Shown: positions 35,532 through 47,671 of the stretch, piece after piece
Position numbering within the stretch: position 1 is the stretch's first letter
Layout: each line of letters opens with the position of its first letter
DNA from: Prinsepia uniflora
Taxonomy: Eukaryota > Streptophyta > Magnoliopsida > Rosales > Rosaceae
Assembly (NCBI GenBank): GCA_032719365.1
Contig: CM064868.1
Location: 15,232,463-15,296,462 of the forward strand
Direction: 5' to 3'
DNA: 64,000 bases
Notes under the pieces: model-generated
What the model saw: only the letters and a program-made list of their open reading frames with translations
Database searches by the model: none
What the model was told of the DNA's origin: nothing
Translations under genes and position numbers: made by a program

Positions 35532-37092
35532 TGATAAGCCTTTATTTGAACATCATTTTATATCATCGTATATCCTTTATACTTGTTTTTTAAGACAATT
35601 TGTGCCATCAATGGGAGAAAATAATCTATTTTGTGAGAAATGTGCAAAATTAGATAGAGCTTGGAATTATAAAATTTGAGTGAAAGAATCATCCCAGTCG
35701 GAGTTATATTGAAGAAGTTATGATTGAAACAAATGTGGCCACCAAAAAGTGCAAAAGAATTCAGTAGGAGGCTACCAAATCCATTATATCAGCCCAAACT
35801 CCAACTCGGCAAGTCCCTGCTGACCAGCCGATGTTGATTTCAGGGCGCACCTCCTGAACCTAGAGCCTACATTTCGGCGCGCGTCTACCGAACAACGATT
35901 CCAACATCCCTTACACCTTTGACTGCCTTTGACCACCAAGTTTCTCCTTCTTTTTCGGCTCGCGTCTATCGAATCTTCTCATGTACTATTCCAGCAGCTT
36001 ATTTCCTTCTCCATCATGGAAAACTTGTCCAAATCAAGATTGTTTTTGTTTTTCCTTTTCTTCGAGGAAACCTTATTACATTAGGACTTTATTTCCTTAG
36101 GCATTTAGAAGATTGTAACCCCATTTAAAATGATGTTTTCCTCACTTTTAATTTTAGACACCCATTATTCACAAACTATTGTTTACCTAAGTTTTAAACC
36201 TAGCCATCCTTCCAAGTTGAATAAAAGATTTTAAAGTCGCAATCTACCTTTGGTTTTCTTCCATCTTCATTAAATTCCTTCTGCGTTTTCAGAGAGCTTA
36301 GTGAATAACAATCCACCTTTTCCACCCACTTTGGCTTCCATCTGCTTTTTTCAGAGATTCTAAAAGTGTAACTATTTTTTATTCCCCTAAATTATTGAAT
36401 TTAATCTTGGTTGTGTTTATAGTTCAATACATGTGATGGTTTGTCTCTTCTAATGTGTGTAATGTTTAATTTAGTTTCCATGTATTTTACTTTCTAAATT
36501 TTAATTAGATCATAAGTTTTTGTGCTTAATCTTCAAATTAACGCTAAGTGTTTATGTCTATGTCTTTGGAGCATTCAGTTAGTAACTAAAGGTGAATCAT
36601 ATTGTAAGTGTTTATGTCCATGTTTTCAGATTATTTGCAATATGAAGAACTTATGATGGTAACCAAGGTAATGAAGGTAAGATTTTGTGATTGGTTAAAT
36701 ATGTGCAAATATTGGCATGTGAACATAGTAAATGGATGATGGTGTCGCTTGTATATATGTTAGTTAAGAGTAGATTAAATAATGTGATTGTTAAATTGGA
36801 TTTACTTACATAAAAATGTCGGTTTTATCTATGAAATTAAGCTATTGTTTGTAAGTTCAAGTTAGCATTCACATTCACATTTCAATTCTTAGTTTGTAAA
36901 TCGTAGCTTCGGCTACACACTTTCAAAATCCCATTTTTTTATCTTCTTTCTAATAACCGTTTTAAATGTCCCTCAATTCCCTATTCCATAATGATTCCTA
37001 CTTATTGCATACTACATTCTACAAAAAAAAAGGTTTTAAATTGAGATTGCATGAATTAAGTGTTTGATAAAATGCCTAGTTTAGGCAAATCA
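35532..37092 (+). mobile_element. Solo Athila-like LTR, oldest of three copies
   Basis: 1561 bp, from TGATAAGCC to AAATCA, with a perfect target duplication ATAGT at 35527-35531 and 37093-37097. It aligns along its length with 46432-48563 and 60657-62483 (GGAATTATA block, TTCGGCGCGCGT blocks, CTAAGTG hairpin region). It lacks a clear TATA box of the CTATAAAT type and has lost most of the CTGTT loops, so it is the most decayed copy. Confidence 0.85.
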
Positions 37093-37164
37093 ATAGTTCG
37101 GTTAATCGATTGGTTTTTTTTTTAATCCCGATTAGCATTCCTACTTTTGAGTGTTCAGAATAGA

Positions 37165-40100
37165 TTTAAGGACCCGTCCCGAATTTCTTGATTAACAGGA
37201 ATTAATTAAAAATTAATTAAGGATTAATTAAGAACTAATCGAGGATTATCGAACGATAGGGATAAAATGACAATTTTACCCTTGAAAAGGGGAAAAAGTT
37301 AACTTTTGATCCAAGAGGTCTAATGCATGTGGATTGAGGACCATTATGTAGATCGAGACAATACGAGTCCATAGACAGGCACAACGTTGAAATCGAACAT
37401 CGTACGGGAAAGTTACGGGTCAAAAACGGTTTCAGGAGCTATTCACAGTTGTACGATTTTCAAATGGGTTTCTCTTTAGTGGGACCCAAAATATCTTTTG
37501 TGGACTCATTGATCCACACCCATACACATACATGCAACCATCATCATCATCATCTTCATTTTCATTCATCTTCTTCATTTCTTCACACCCAAAATCGTAC
37601 CTACCACCCAAACCATTCCCATATTCATTTTCTAGACTAGGGAGAGAGAGACAGAGTGAAGGAGGATGAGAAACGGTGGCAGGGACGGCAGAGCCGTCAC
37701 GAGGTGACTGGAAAACATGGAAGAAAAAGGTAACTCGTGGGTTCTTGGATTTGGGTTTTTAATTTTGGTGTTTTGGATCGATTCTAAACCCATGGTTGTG
37801 TTCTTGGGGGCTTATACGAGCTTGTAGGTGCAAGAATGGAAGGGTTTGGATGACGGGACTGGCCGAAACAAAAGTTCAAAGTTTGGCCGAAACTTTGGGC
37901 GACCATATCTTCAAAACCAGGTATTTTTTGTGAAATTCTGGGTTTAGATTTCGATTCCTTGGCTCGAGTAGCATGATTTTCATATATAGAATGTAGGATT
38001 TGGTTGAGAAATAAGAGAGTTATGAAGGTTTGAAAAATCGGCCAACAATGGCGGTTTTCTGGTTGTTGGCGGCTGAACCAGACGGCAGCGCACAGTGGAG
38101 CCAATCGTCGTCTCCGGCGAGCCGTTGACCGTTGAAGATGACGTCAACATTGACTTTGATGACGTCAACATTGATCGTTAACTTCTTGGTTGACCGAACT
38201 TTGACCCGTGCGTGGGCATAGATTTCGAGGTCAAATCGGTCATTTTCAAAAGGTTTCGACGATCTAAATCTAATGGTGGTGGTTTCAGGCCGATCAGAGA
38301 TCGTTTGATAGCTTATTTGGAGGGTTTTAGCCTCGGGAAGCGTATTCAGGACACATTGACTATTCCAGAAGTTTTGAAGGTTTATGATTAGGACTTGTAT
38401 AGGTTAGTAGTAACCTTTGAGTATGATTTAGATAGGTCCGTACGTTCCAGAAATTGTGGATTAGGTTTCGGAGAGCGTAGCTTGGACGGCCTGTGAGTGG
38501 ACACTTTGTCTTATGAAATGATGCGTGCATAACTGTTTTATATGTTTTATGAACATGATTTGAGATGCCTTAAGTGCATATGATTTAAATATGGTTTATA
38601 TTGTTGATTTGATATTTTCGTGGAAAATGCGATATTGCACATAATTTGGGTTTAGGCCGAGTATTCTACGTGCGTATGTTTTGTGTGATTTTGATGGTTT
38701 CACGGAGAGGCATGAAATCGAGGATTTGACTATCGTTTTTGAATGATTTTACGGAGATGCTTAAAATCGCTATTCGGGCATGAGTCCCAGTTGGAAATCC
38801 CTTTTTCACTGCTTGGGATTTGGAAAATGATTTGAATAACGAAATGATTTTCGAATTTGGAAATATGTTTCGGGCTTGAGTCCCAATTGATTTACGGGTT
38901 AACTTAGAGTATAGTCAAATGCTAGGAAACGATATCGGGCTGTGACCCAGTTATGATTTATGAAAGATATTTCGGGCATGAGACCAAGTTGTGGATTTGA
39001 TAGGATTCGAGGAATCCTGAATTTATGGAGTGTCGCTAGACACCGTTTTTATGATAGTTTTGTGGAAACTGATTTGATGAGATTATATCCTGGCATAGAC
39101 CCTATTGAGATGATTTTGGGCTGAGTCCCTAAAATATTTGACTACTGTTTTCACTGAGACCATCCTCTTGAGATTGATATGGTTGAGAGCCTCCGTTAGG
39201 AATGTGTTTCTCCGGAGAAGTCCTAGTGATAATGCACGCCTTCGAGATGGGATGCGTTCATCCGGAGAGGTCACGAAGTACTGCCTGGTGTCGTGCAGCT
39301 GAGGGAGGCTCGACTCAGGAGTGCTAGTATTATATGATGATTGATCGGTGATATGTTCACAACGACATGGAACGTCGACCGGTGATATGTTCACGGCGAC
39401 GTGCTCGGATTGGAGCAGTCTTAGCTTTTGGGCACGCGTTGCTAGGATATCGTGACTAATGTTGGATACAAGGATTGATTATATTTTTTTTATGGGTGCT
39501 GTGTGTACGGAGGTTTTCACTGATGATGATGGACTGAGATCCCACGTGGTTTCATATTTGGGCTGAGGTCTCATGTGATTTGATTTAGGCTGAGATCCTG
39601 TATGATTTGGTTTTAGGCTGGAGACCCTACTGAGGAAATTGCTTTGATTGAGAAACATTTTTCACTGTGTTTTGGTTTGAGAAGCAATATGATTTGCTTT
39701 TGAGAGAAACGTATTTGAAATACTTGTTTTCTGATGCATGCATGCTTTTAATTGGAGGGTATAAATTTATTTTCCCGAAATGTTTTTATAACTGATTATT
39801 TTTGTCCACTCACAACTTTTATGGTTTTTGATACCCTCCAGGTTGATCGCGGATGCGGGCTATAACAGAGATCGAGACATCACATGTAATACCCGGTCTT
39901 GGAAGCAAGAACGGTGAGTAAGACCCGTGAGCTTGGAAAGGCAAGATCGGTGAACAATCCCACATCGCTCGGGGAGGGAAATGTGAAGTGTCTTATATGT
40001 GTAGGCACGTATCTATATAACAAAAGGCCTTTTGGGAGCTCACTAGTTTTGGATTCCTTGGAAACTCCAAAGTTAAGCTAGTTGAGGCTAGTGCAATCTC

Positions 40101-40781
40101 AAGATGGGTGACCTACTGGAAAGTTGCACGTGAGCTCCCGAACACAAAACCGTGAGGGCTGGGACCAAAGCGGACAATATTGTGCTAGATAAGTCGGGTC
40201 GTGACAGAATGGTATCAGAGCTGGACCCCGGCCGGAAGTGTGCCAGCGAGGACGTTGGGCCTCAAGGGGGGTGGATTGTAATACCCAGTCTTAGAAGCAA
40301 GAACGATGAGCAAGACCTGTGAGCTTGAGAAGGAAGAACGGTGAGTAAGACCCGTGAGCTTGGAAATGCAAGATCGGTGAACAATCTCACATTGCTCAGG
40401 GAGGGAAATGTGAAGTGTCTTATATGTATGGGCACGTATCTAGCTAACACAAGGCCTTTTGGGAGCTCATTGGTTTTGGATTCCTTGGGAACTCCAAAGT
40501 TAAGCGAGTAGAGGCTGGTGCAATCCTAGGATTGGTGACCTACTGGAATGTTGCACTTGAGTTTCCGCAAACAAAACCGTGATGGCTGGGCCCAAAGCGG
40601 ATAATATTGTGTTAGATGGATTGAGTCGTGACATCACATGTCGATGTGTAACCCCACAGATCCTTACGTACTCTGAGTAAACCCGAGCGAGTTACAGTTT
40701 TATCCCTGCTCTGGCATGTGGTGTTAGACGGGAGTATGACGCATCCCATGATAATCTAGGGGATTAGGATGGGTCGTGTCA
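37165..40781 (+). mobile_element. Solo Tekay-like LTR containing a Cassandra TRIM
   Basis: It runs from TTTAAGGACCCGTCCCG (TG changed to TT) to GGGTCGTGTCA; 2.87 kb without the insert. Flanking pentamers ATAGA (37160-37164) and ATAAA (40782-40786) agree at 4/5. It is most similar to the LTR at 54378-57657. It shows the 12-bp inverted pair TGTGAGTGGACA (38492) and TGTCCACTCACA (39803), and the bracket GGAGGGTAT (39754) and ATACCCTCC (39831). Confidence 0.82.
39895..40633 (+). mobile_element. Complete Cassandra TRIM retrotransposon
   Basis: Two LTRs (39895-40206 and 40277-40633) flank a 70-bp interior made of a PBS (TGGTATCAGAGC, 40210-40221) and a PPT (AAGGGGGGTGGAT, ending 40276). A perfect target duplication TCACA lies at 39890-39894 and 40634-40638. 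Each LTR carries a 5S-rRNA-like segment with the internal control motifs (AAAGTTAAGC, GATGGGTGACC), the hallmark of Cassandra, where it provides a Pol III-type promoter. There is no coding capacity; mobilisation depends on other elements. The second LTR has a 45-bp internal duplication near its start. Confidence 0.95.
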
Positions 40782-40786
40782 ATAAA

Positions 40787-42011
40787 TGATATCACAATTG
40801 TTTTTGGAAAATAGATAATATATATGCCTTTAAAATTCTCTTAACGACTTGTATTGGCATTATATTGATTTTTTGTTTTTTTTTTCCACCAATATGATTA
40901 TCTATATAAAGTATCTCTCATAATATTAACTTCTTAATTCATATGAGATCAAAGATTTGATTTCTTTTCGGTTATAAAAATCATAAGCATTTATATATAT
41001 AAAGTGCCATTTATGACGAATTCCTCGTTACACTGCTGACTATTGCAACTTCTATACTTTCCACCTCCTGTTGTAACTTCTGTACTTTCCACGATCCTTG
41101 AGTCCCATTGAACTCAATTGAGGAGCTCGTGTGACATAGCTGTACAAAGAAGACTAGGGCAAAAACTAAGAGATAATGCAATTTGTTGATAAAATCTGGA
41201 AAGAATATTAGGAAAGAGTGGGTTTAGGATTGATTTTGTCCAATATCATAGCAATGTTCAGGTTTTTTTTAAACAAACAAAATACACAATGTTTAAGTTG
41301 AATAATGGATTATATAATTTAAAATAATGGATTATTTATTCATTTATGTACAACTTAAGAAGATAATTTCATTTAGGTAAATATCAGATATTGCATACCT
41401 GCCCCATTGCTATCGGCATTCGTGTAGGGACTTACCTATCAAGTCCATTAAATCGTATAAATTATTCAACAAAGTATCTCATGATAAAACGAAATCATTT
41501 TGGCAATGGTCTTTGCTTTCCACTCACCCTGCCATGACTTGCGTTTAATCTGACTAGGCTTTGTTGGGCGTTCTGTGTTTTAACTTTTAATTCCATTCGA
41601 CCTCACACTAATTCATTCATTTGAGAGAGCTGCCGCACCCGACAATTCTATTTAAGAGCACCAGCTCATGTCAAGGCATCCGTTATTTGAGAAAGTCGAG
41701 TGTCTCTTAAAAAAATAAGGTCTTAATACTACGATTTCCAAATCAAACGCAGACAAAAAAACCGGAGATAAAACCCTTTGACCTAGCGAAACACCTCAAC
41801 AAATTAATTTATGTTTGAGAAGATCTTGCAACCTTTGTAGTGGAAATTAGATAACAACAATAAGCCAAGACCTGGTAGAAAATGAATCATCATGTGTTTT
41901 GTGATGAGCAAGAAAACTCAAGTTGCAGATGGTTGGGTGTTTATATGCAAAAGAAGACGATTAGTCCATCTTTTGATTCTGAATATTCAAGTTTAGACTG
42001 ACTTGACACAG
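40787..42011. other. Intergenic DNA upstream of the second P450 copy
   Basis: AT-rich, no coding signal and no bounded repeat recognised. It should include the old promoter of the P450 copy at 42101. Confidence 0.35.
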
Positions 42012-42018
42012 TATAAAT
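42012..42018 (+). promoter_or_regulatory. TATA box of the second P450 copy
   Basis: TATAAAT, 82 bases upstream of the ATG at 42101, a position like that of the first gene (106 bases). Confidence 0.5.
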
Positions 42019-42100
42019 CTTTTCCTTCATCAACCCAACATTCTAAGCTTCTTAAACATCATCACTGCTTAGATTACTTCAATCAATCTCAGAGCCAGCC

Positions 42101-44030
42101 ATGGAGACCCTTTACCTTGTCTTCTCTATAGGTGCTGCTCTTTTAGCCTTTACCATCTTTGCCTTCAAAGACAAATATGGGAAAAATCTTCCACTTGGGA
42201 GCATGGGGTGGCCTATTATAGGTGAATCCATCGAGTTTCTGTTTGGGAAGCCAGAGAATTTTGTGTTCAAAAGAATGAGAAAGTACTCTCCTGACATCTT
42301 CAAGACAAAGATTCTTGGAGAGAAAACAGCCGTCATTTGTGGTCCTAATGGACACAAATTTCTGTTTTCCAATGAACATAAATACTTCACTGCATTTCGA
42401 CCACATGCGATGCAGAGGATGTTTCGATTGTACAAGGTTGCTTCAACTGCTTATGCTCCTCCTGCACAGCGAATTTCTTGTGACGAAGAATCCAAAGTGT
42501 TGAAGTCACCGAGGTTTTTGAAGCCGGAAGCATTGGTGAAATACTTGGGGACAATGGACTCAATTATCCAAGACCAAATGAAGGCCTATTGGGAAGGCAA
42601 AGATGAGGTCAAGGCCAATCCTCTGGCCAAGACCCTCACTCTCAGCCTTGCTTGCAGGTTTTTCTTGGGAATTGACGAACCTGAGCGAGTTGCTAGGCTT
42701 GTGGCAAATTTGATGATGTGACGATTGGGATGTATTGCCTCATTGTGAATTTTCCGGGGACAATCTTCTCCAAAGCGATCAAAGCCGAGGAAGCAGTGCG
42801 AAAGGAATTGAAGGCTGTGATTCAAGAAAAGAAGGCCGCAATGGCAACAGGTGCAGGCATGCAGGATGTATTGACACATACGATTATGGCGAGTGGCCCA
42901 TCTGGGAAACACATGCCTGAGGCCGAGGTTGCTGATAAGATCATGGGGCTGCTCACAGCAGGTTATAGCACTGTGGCCACTGCCATGACTTTCTTCATGA
43001 AATATGTTGGGGAGAGGCCTGACATCTATGCCAAGGTCCTAGCAAGTAAATATATGTCACTTCAACCTCCCCTTAATTTCTACTTCATTTTTCAACTCTA
43101 TTTAGTGGATTAATCCCTTGAATCTGTACCCTCTGCTCAGCGTTTTTTTGCAACTTTTATTTCACCGAATTTTCTCTATGAATTACTATTAATGGTTCAT
43201 TCTTCCCTATGAGGATAATAATTTATCCTTTATCAAATTTATCACATTTCAAGCAAATAAATATCATTATTCATAATGAAGCATATTTAATGACCAATTG
43301 TGATATTTATAGACAAAGAATTGGATATAATGTGAGTAAAAATTATGACAAAAGGTAAATTGGCTATTAATAAGAGTATATGAGGGGAATTTGTTGAATA
43401 AAAGTTCGTGTAAAGGGGAAAAATGGAAAAGGGGTACAAATTTAGGAAGCAAGTTGACAAATTACTCAATTTTCAATAATTCTTTATGGTCATGTTCGGT
43501 AGGTGAGATTGAATTTAATTGAATGATTGGTTGTGATTGTACTAGAGCATAAGGAGATTGCAGAGTCAAGGAAACCAGGGGAGTTTTTGGCCTGGGAAGA
43601 CATCAACAAGATGAAGTACTCATGGAATGTACTGTATGAGGTGATGAGATTTACACCACGACTTCAGGGGACATTCAGGGAGGCCTTGACTGACTTTAGC
43701 TACGCCGGTTACACGATTCCGAAGGGCTGGAAGGTTAATTGGACAGTTAGCACCACAAACATGAACCCTACATACTTTCCAAACCCAAAAAAGTTTAATC
43801 CTTCAAGATATGAGGACATGAGTGCATTGCCAGCTTTCACATTTGTGCCATTTGGAGGAGGGCCAAGAAGCTGCCTCGTCAAAGAGTATGCTAGGCTTGC
43901 AATACTCATTTTTGTTCACAATGTGGTCATGAGGTTCAAATGGGAAGTTCTATTTCCTGAGGAGAAGATAGACGACGATATGATGCTCACGCCGGAGAAA
44001 GGGCTACCTATTCATCTCCAACGTCACTAG
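42101..44030 (+). pseudogene. CYP716: CYP716-like P450 pseudogene, paralogue of the first gene
   Basis: Exon 1 is 42101-43045 and exon 2 is 43546-44030, with a phase 1 intron in the same place as intron 1 of the gene at 3331. The second intron of that gene is absent here: TGGAAG runs straight into GTTAAT. A single T is missing in the run near 42708-42711, which ends the frame at VANLMM instead of continuing VANFDDV. The heme motif reads FGGGPRSCLV, so the glycine two residues after the cysteine ligand is a valine. The ExxR (EVMR) and the AGYSTV I-helix are kept. Outside the frameshift the protein stays very similar to the first copy, so loss of function looks recent. One base could also be a sequencing error, but the heme change is independent. 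Confidence 0.85.
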
Positions 44031-44244
44031 GATTTCAGCTTGTTCTGAAAATTTACTCTACTTTGCAATGCTGTTTTGTTTTTCACTTACTGCGTAATGT
44101 CATGAGAAATTGCATTACATGATTCCGTCTTTGGCACCATTAAGAATACTGTTTCTTTCCTTAAATGCCTCTGTCAATCTTTATTTTCTTCCTCTCTCCT
44201 TTGAAACTCCAACTCAAACCCCCAAAATCCTCCACATTTACTTC
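44031..44244. other. 3' flank of the P450 pseudogene, T/C-rich before the CACTA insertion
   Basis: The last 80 bases are rich in CT and CAA, like a plant 5' UTR, and would join 53037 if the CACTA element were absent. Confidence 0.35.
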
Positions 44245-47187
44245 CACTACGCCATATATGGAAATAGACATCACTATAAAGGCATCGGATAATTAGTAAT
44301 CTGATGCTATTACTACTATAAGCATTAGTTTAATATTTACAGAAGTTTAAAGTGTAAAATAATTTCAGTGCAAATGTAGACCGATGTCTTTATGTTCATT
44401 TAACATCAGCTGATTATATAAACCGATGTCTATATAGATTTTTTCCTTCTTTTAGTTTAGCAACGGTTGTTAAAAATTTAATCGACCGAAGTCTTTACTA
44501 AAAAGTTAATATATTCAAAAAAAAAAAAATTTCCTTCCTTTAAACTTAGCTTTTTCTCTCCTTGATTATAATCCATTACCACCAATTGAATTCTAGATTT
44601 AATTTTCCCCCACTCCCCAACCTTTCAGTTTTCCATCCACAACGACGCCCTACTCCGAATTTTCGTTCTCCTTCTCTTAATGTACGGGTAAGTAGTTTTG
44701 GGATTTTAATTTTGGTTCCTAATTTGATTAATTGATGTGTTTGGGCTAGTTTCTTTAGGATATTTGATTCAATTTGGGTAAATTGCTTTGGATTTGATGA
44801 TTTAAGATTGCTTTCGGATTTCTCTAATGCGTATGAGTTTAAGATTGCTTTCGTAGTCTCGACCTGATAATGATTGACTTTTGTTATGGAAAGCAAATAC
44901 TATCAAGAATTCGTGCTACTTAAATTTCTATTGCGTTTGTGACCCAAGAAGAGAACTCGGTTTTGATTCAGGGCTACTATTGGATAAAATCAACAGTCGT
45001 CCAAATAGTCATAAAATGGGAAAATTTTATTGGATATGAGCAAAGCATAGATGTTTATCTCTGGGAATCGTTGAATTTCAATTTTGGTCAAGCATTGAAT
45101 TGCAGTTTGGCTCAAGCCCTTAGTGATTTAGTCGATATGGTTCACCATGGATAACAAGTTTTTTTATTGTGTGTTTCTGTTACCAATTTATGTAAACAGA
45201 TTTAGGGGTTTGTGTAACGACACGTCCTGAATTCCGGGATTAGATTAGTGACTAATGGAAGATTAGTGAGATTAATTGGTGATTAGTTGAGCGAAATCGG
45301 ACAGACGATGTAAATTGACTGTTTTGACCCTAGTCGTGGGAAAAAATGTTGATTTTTGACTCGAGTACTCAAACGTACGAGGATCGAGGACCGTGACGTA
45401 GATCGGGACGTCACAAGTCCGTAGACAGGCGGCACGTCGAAATCGGACGTCGGACGAAAAAGTTATAGTCACATGAGTGAAATCGGGGATTTACGTCTCG
45501 AGATCCGAATAAAATAATAATTAAAACTTGATTGGGCAGATATTTATGTGGGACCCATGGATGAGTGTCACTCATCCTATTGGTGGCTTCCTTAAAAAGT
45601 GGATCTAAGTATTAAAATATTATTATTCTAATTATTTTATAATTTCCCTCATCTCTCATCTCCACCCTCCATCTTCATATCATCTATTTTCCTCTCATCT
45701 CCACCGTCCATCTCGCTCTCTCTCTCATTTGATAATCACCATCAGCTACCATCTTCATTCTTCATTCTCTAAAACCCGAGCACCATTCTTCTTTCCCTCT
45801 AAATGAACAACCACACAACACACATATCACCTCACCACCATATCCATCTTTGTGTTCGTGTGAGAGACCGTGAGTGAAGGAGTGACTTGAGGGACTGAGA
45901 GACGACGGGACACAGAGGTCCACGACAGAGGTAAGTCAGACCCGAGAACCTGTGGTTTTCAAAATTGGAAGAATGAGTTTTGGATGTTGTTTTGAGTTCT
46001 ATTGATTCTAACACGACCTAGGGACTAGGGTGACTCTGTGGGGATCATTTTTGAAGGAAATGGGAGGCTGGAAGGACTGGGAACTGAGCTTGAAGGTCGA
46101 GCTCATTGTTTGATCATGAGAGGTATGTTTTTGTTGTTTTTCCCGTGTTTCGAGGACGTAGATCGATAGGGAATGATAATAAGAACCTATAGGAATTGAA
46201 AGAATGGAAAAAGGATAAAAAATGAAGGAGATAGAACACTGGACCGGTCTCGCCGATCCGGTCTGGTCGAAACCAGTGAACCCGGTTAGACAGAGGTTAG
46301 GGATGATGAACAGTGCAGGCGCGTGGCTTTCACGCGCAGCCCCTTTGGGCGGCGCGTGAGGGGTCTTTTGGGGATGACTTCAACATGTGAAATAATCTAT
46401 TCGATGTAACGAACACTTTTAGACTGGTTTCTGATAGGTACTTAAATAAGCATTATTTTATATTATTTTATACCTTTTATACTTGACTTTTAATATTAAA
46501 ATAATAAATAATTTGATAAAATAATATTTTTTGTGATATTTTTGTTTAAATAAATAAAGCTTGTAATTTGGAGCATTTTGGCGAAAGAATCGTCCGAATT
46601 GGAATTATAACGAAGAAATTATGAACGAAATTCGGTGAAAATATTAATTAATTTACATTTTAAATTAATTCAGCTGCAGCCCATTTTATTTGCAGCCCAA
46701 AAATCCTTTTTGTGCAGCCCAGATCCACTTTAATTATAAGCCCACAAGAATTGTTGCAGCCCAACCCAGAATGATGAGCCTAGCCCACGTCTTAGTCCCA
46801 GCAAAGCCCAAGCCCGCAGCCCAAATTCAAGCCTGCCCAGAACTGACGCCAGCAGGCACCTGCCGAAGCTCCCTGCATCGCCTCGGCGCGCGCATACCGA
46901 ACTGGAGCGGTAGCCTCAGTGCGCGTGCGCTGACTTGTCGTACGCCAGCCCTGCTGCAGCTCACTGACTTCACCTGAGCGTGTCAGCCACCTGCCACCGA
47001 AATCAGCCTTTCATTTTCTGCAGTTCTCACCAACCCTTCAACTGCTCCCTTTGCAGCAGTTTTTCAGTCATTTTTCTGAATTTCTAGCACCAAACCATCC
47101 CTAAAATCATCATTAATCGTCATTGTTCATCATTATATTTTTATATTTTATTTTTGTATTTTTTATTTGGATTTTTGGCACTCCCTC

Positions 47188-47195
47188 TATAAATA
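47188..47195 (+). promoter_or_regulatory. TATA box of the Athila-like LTR, inside an inverted repeat
   Basis: TATAAATA is bracketed by CTCCCT (47181-47186) and AGGGAG (47195-47200). The 5' LTR at 60657 has CTATAAAT bracketed by CTCC and GGAG at 61409-61424. Confidence 0.7.
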
Positions 47196-47449
47196 GGGAG
47201 GTCATTTCACTTGTAAGAGAGCCCCTCCTTTGTCTATTTTTTCTCTCTTTTGTAACTTCTATTTTAGTTGTTTTTCTCTCTACATTGTAGAGTTATTTTG
47301 GGGACCATTTTAACTTCTTGTAGATTTTCTTATTAATTAGCTTTCTTTTAATTCTTGTTCTTAATTTATGTTATTTTTGTGCCAGTTCTTAATTTCATTT
47401 CTTCTTTACTTTGTTCTTGTGATTTTTTTTTGAGATCTCTTAAACACAT

Positions 47450-47671
47450 TTTTATGTTTTCCTTAAGAAATATCTAGGCCAAGTATTTTCGAAATAATTC
47501 TAGAATTTAAAGCCGAATTCTTATGTTTTATCCTGCATCTTCATAAGGTTCCAGCCGAATTTAAACACATTTTTATGTTTTCCTTAAGAAATATCTAGGC
47601 CAAGTATTTCCGAAATAATTCTAGAATTTAAAGCCGAATTCTTATGTTTTATCCTGCATCTTCATAAGGTT
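47450..47671 (+). repeat. 111-bp tandem duplication in the Athila-like LTR
   Basis: The segment from TTAAACACATTTTTATG to TTCCAGCCG occurs twice with period 111 and almost no differences. The break lies inside the loop of the first hairpin, so the upstream copy has only the left arm (47540-47548). Confidence 0.9.

Noticed and set aside
35374..35679. 101-codon hydrophobic frame
   Set aside because: It crosses the insertion point of the Athila-like LTR at 35532, so it is a chance fusion of host DNA and LTR.
40051..40140. 5S rRNA gene (also 40484-40560 and the reverse complements at 55860-55990, 57770-57880 and 58190-58300)
   Set aside because: Only part of 5S matches, with many changes, and each copy lies within an LTR of a Cassandra TRIM. 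They are 5S-derived promoters, not rRNA genes.
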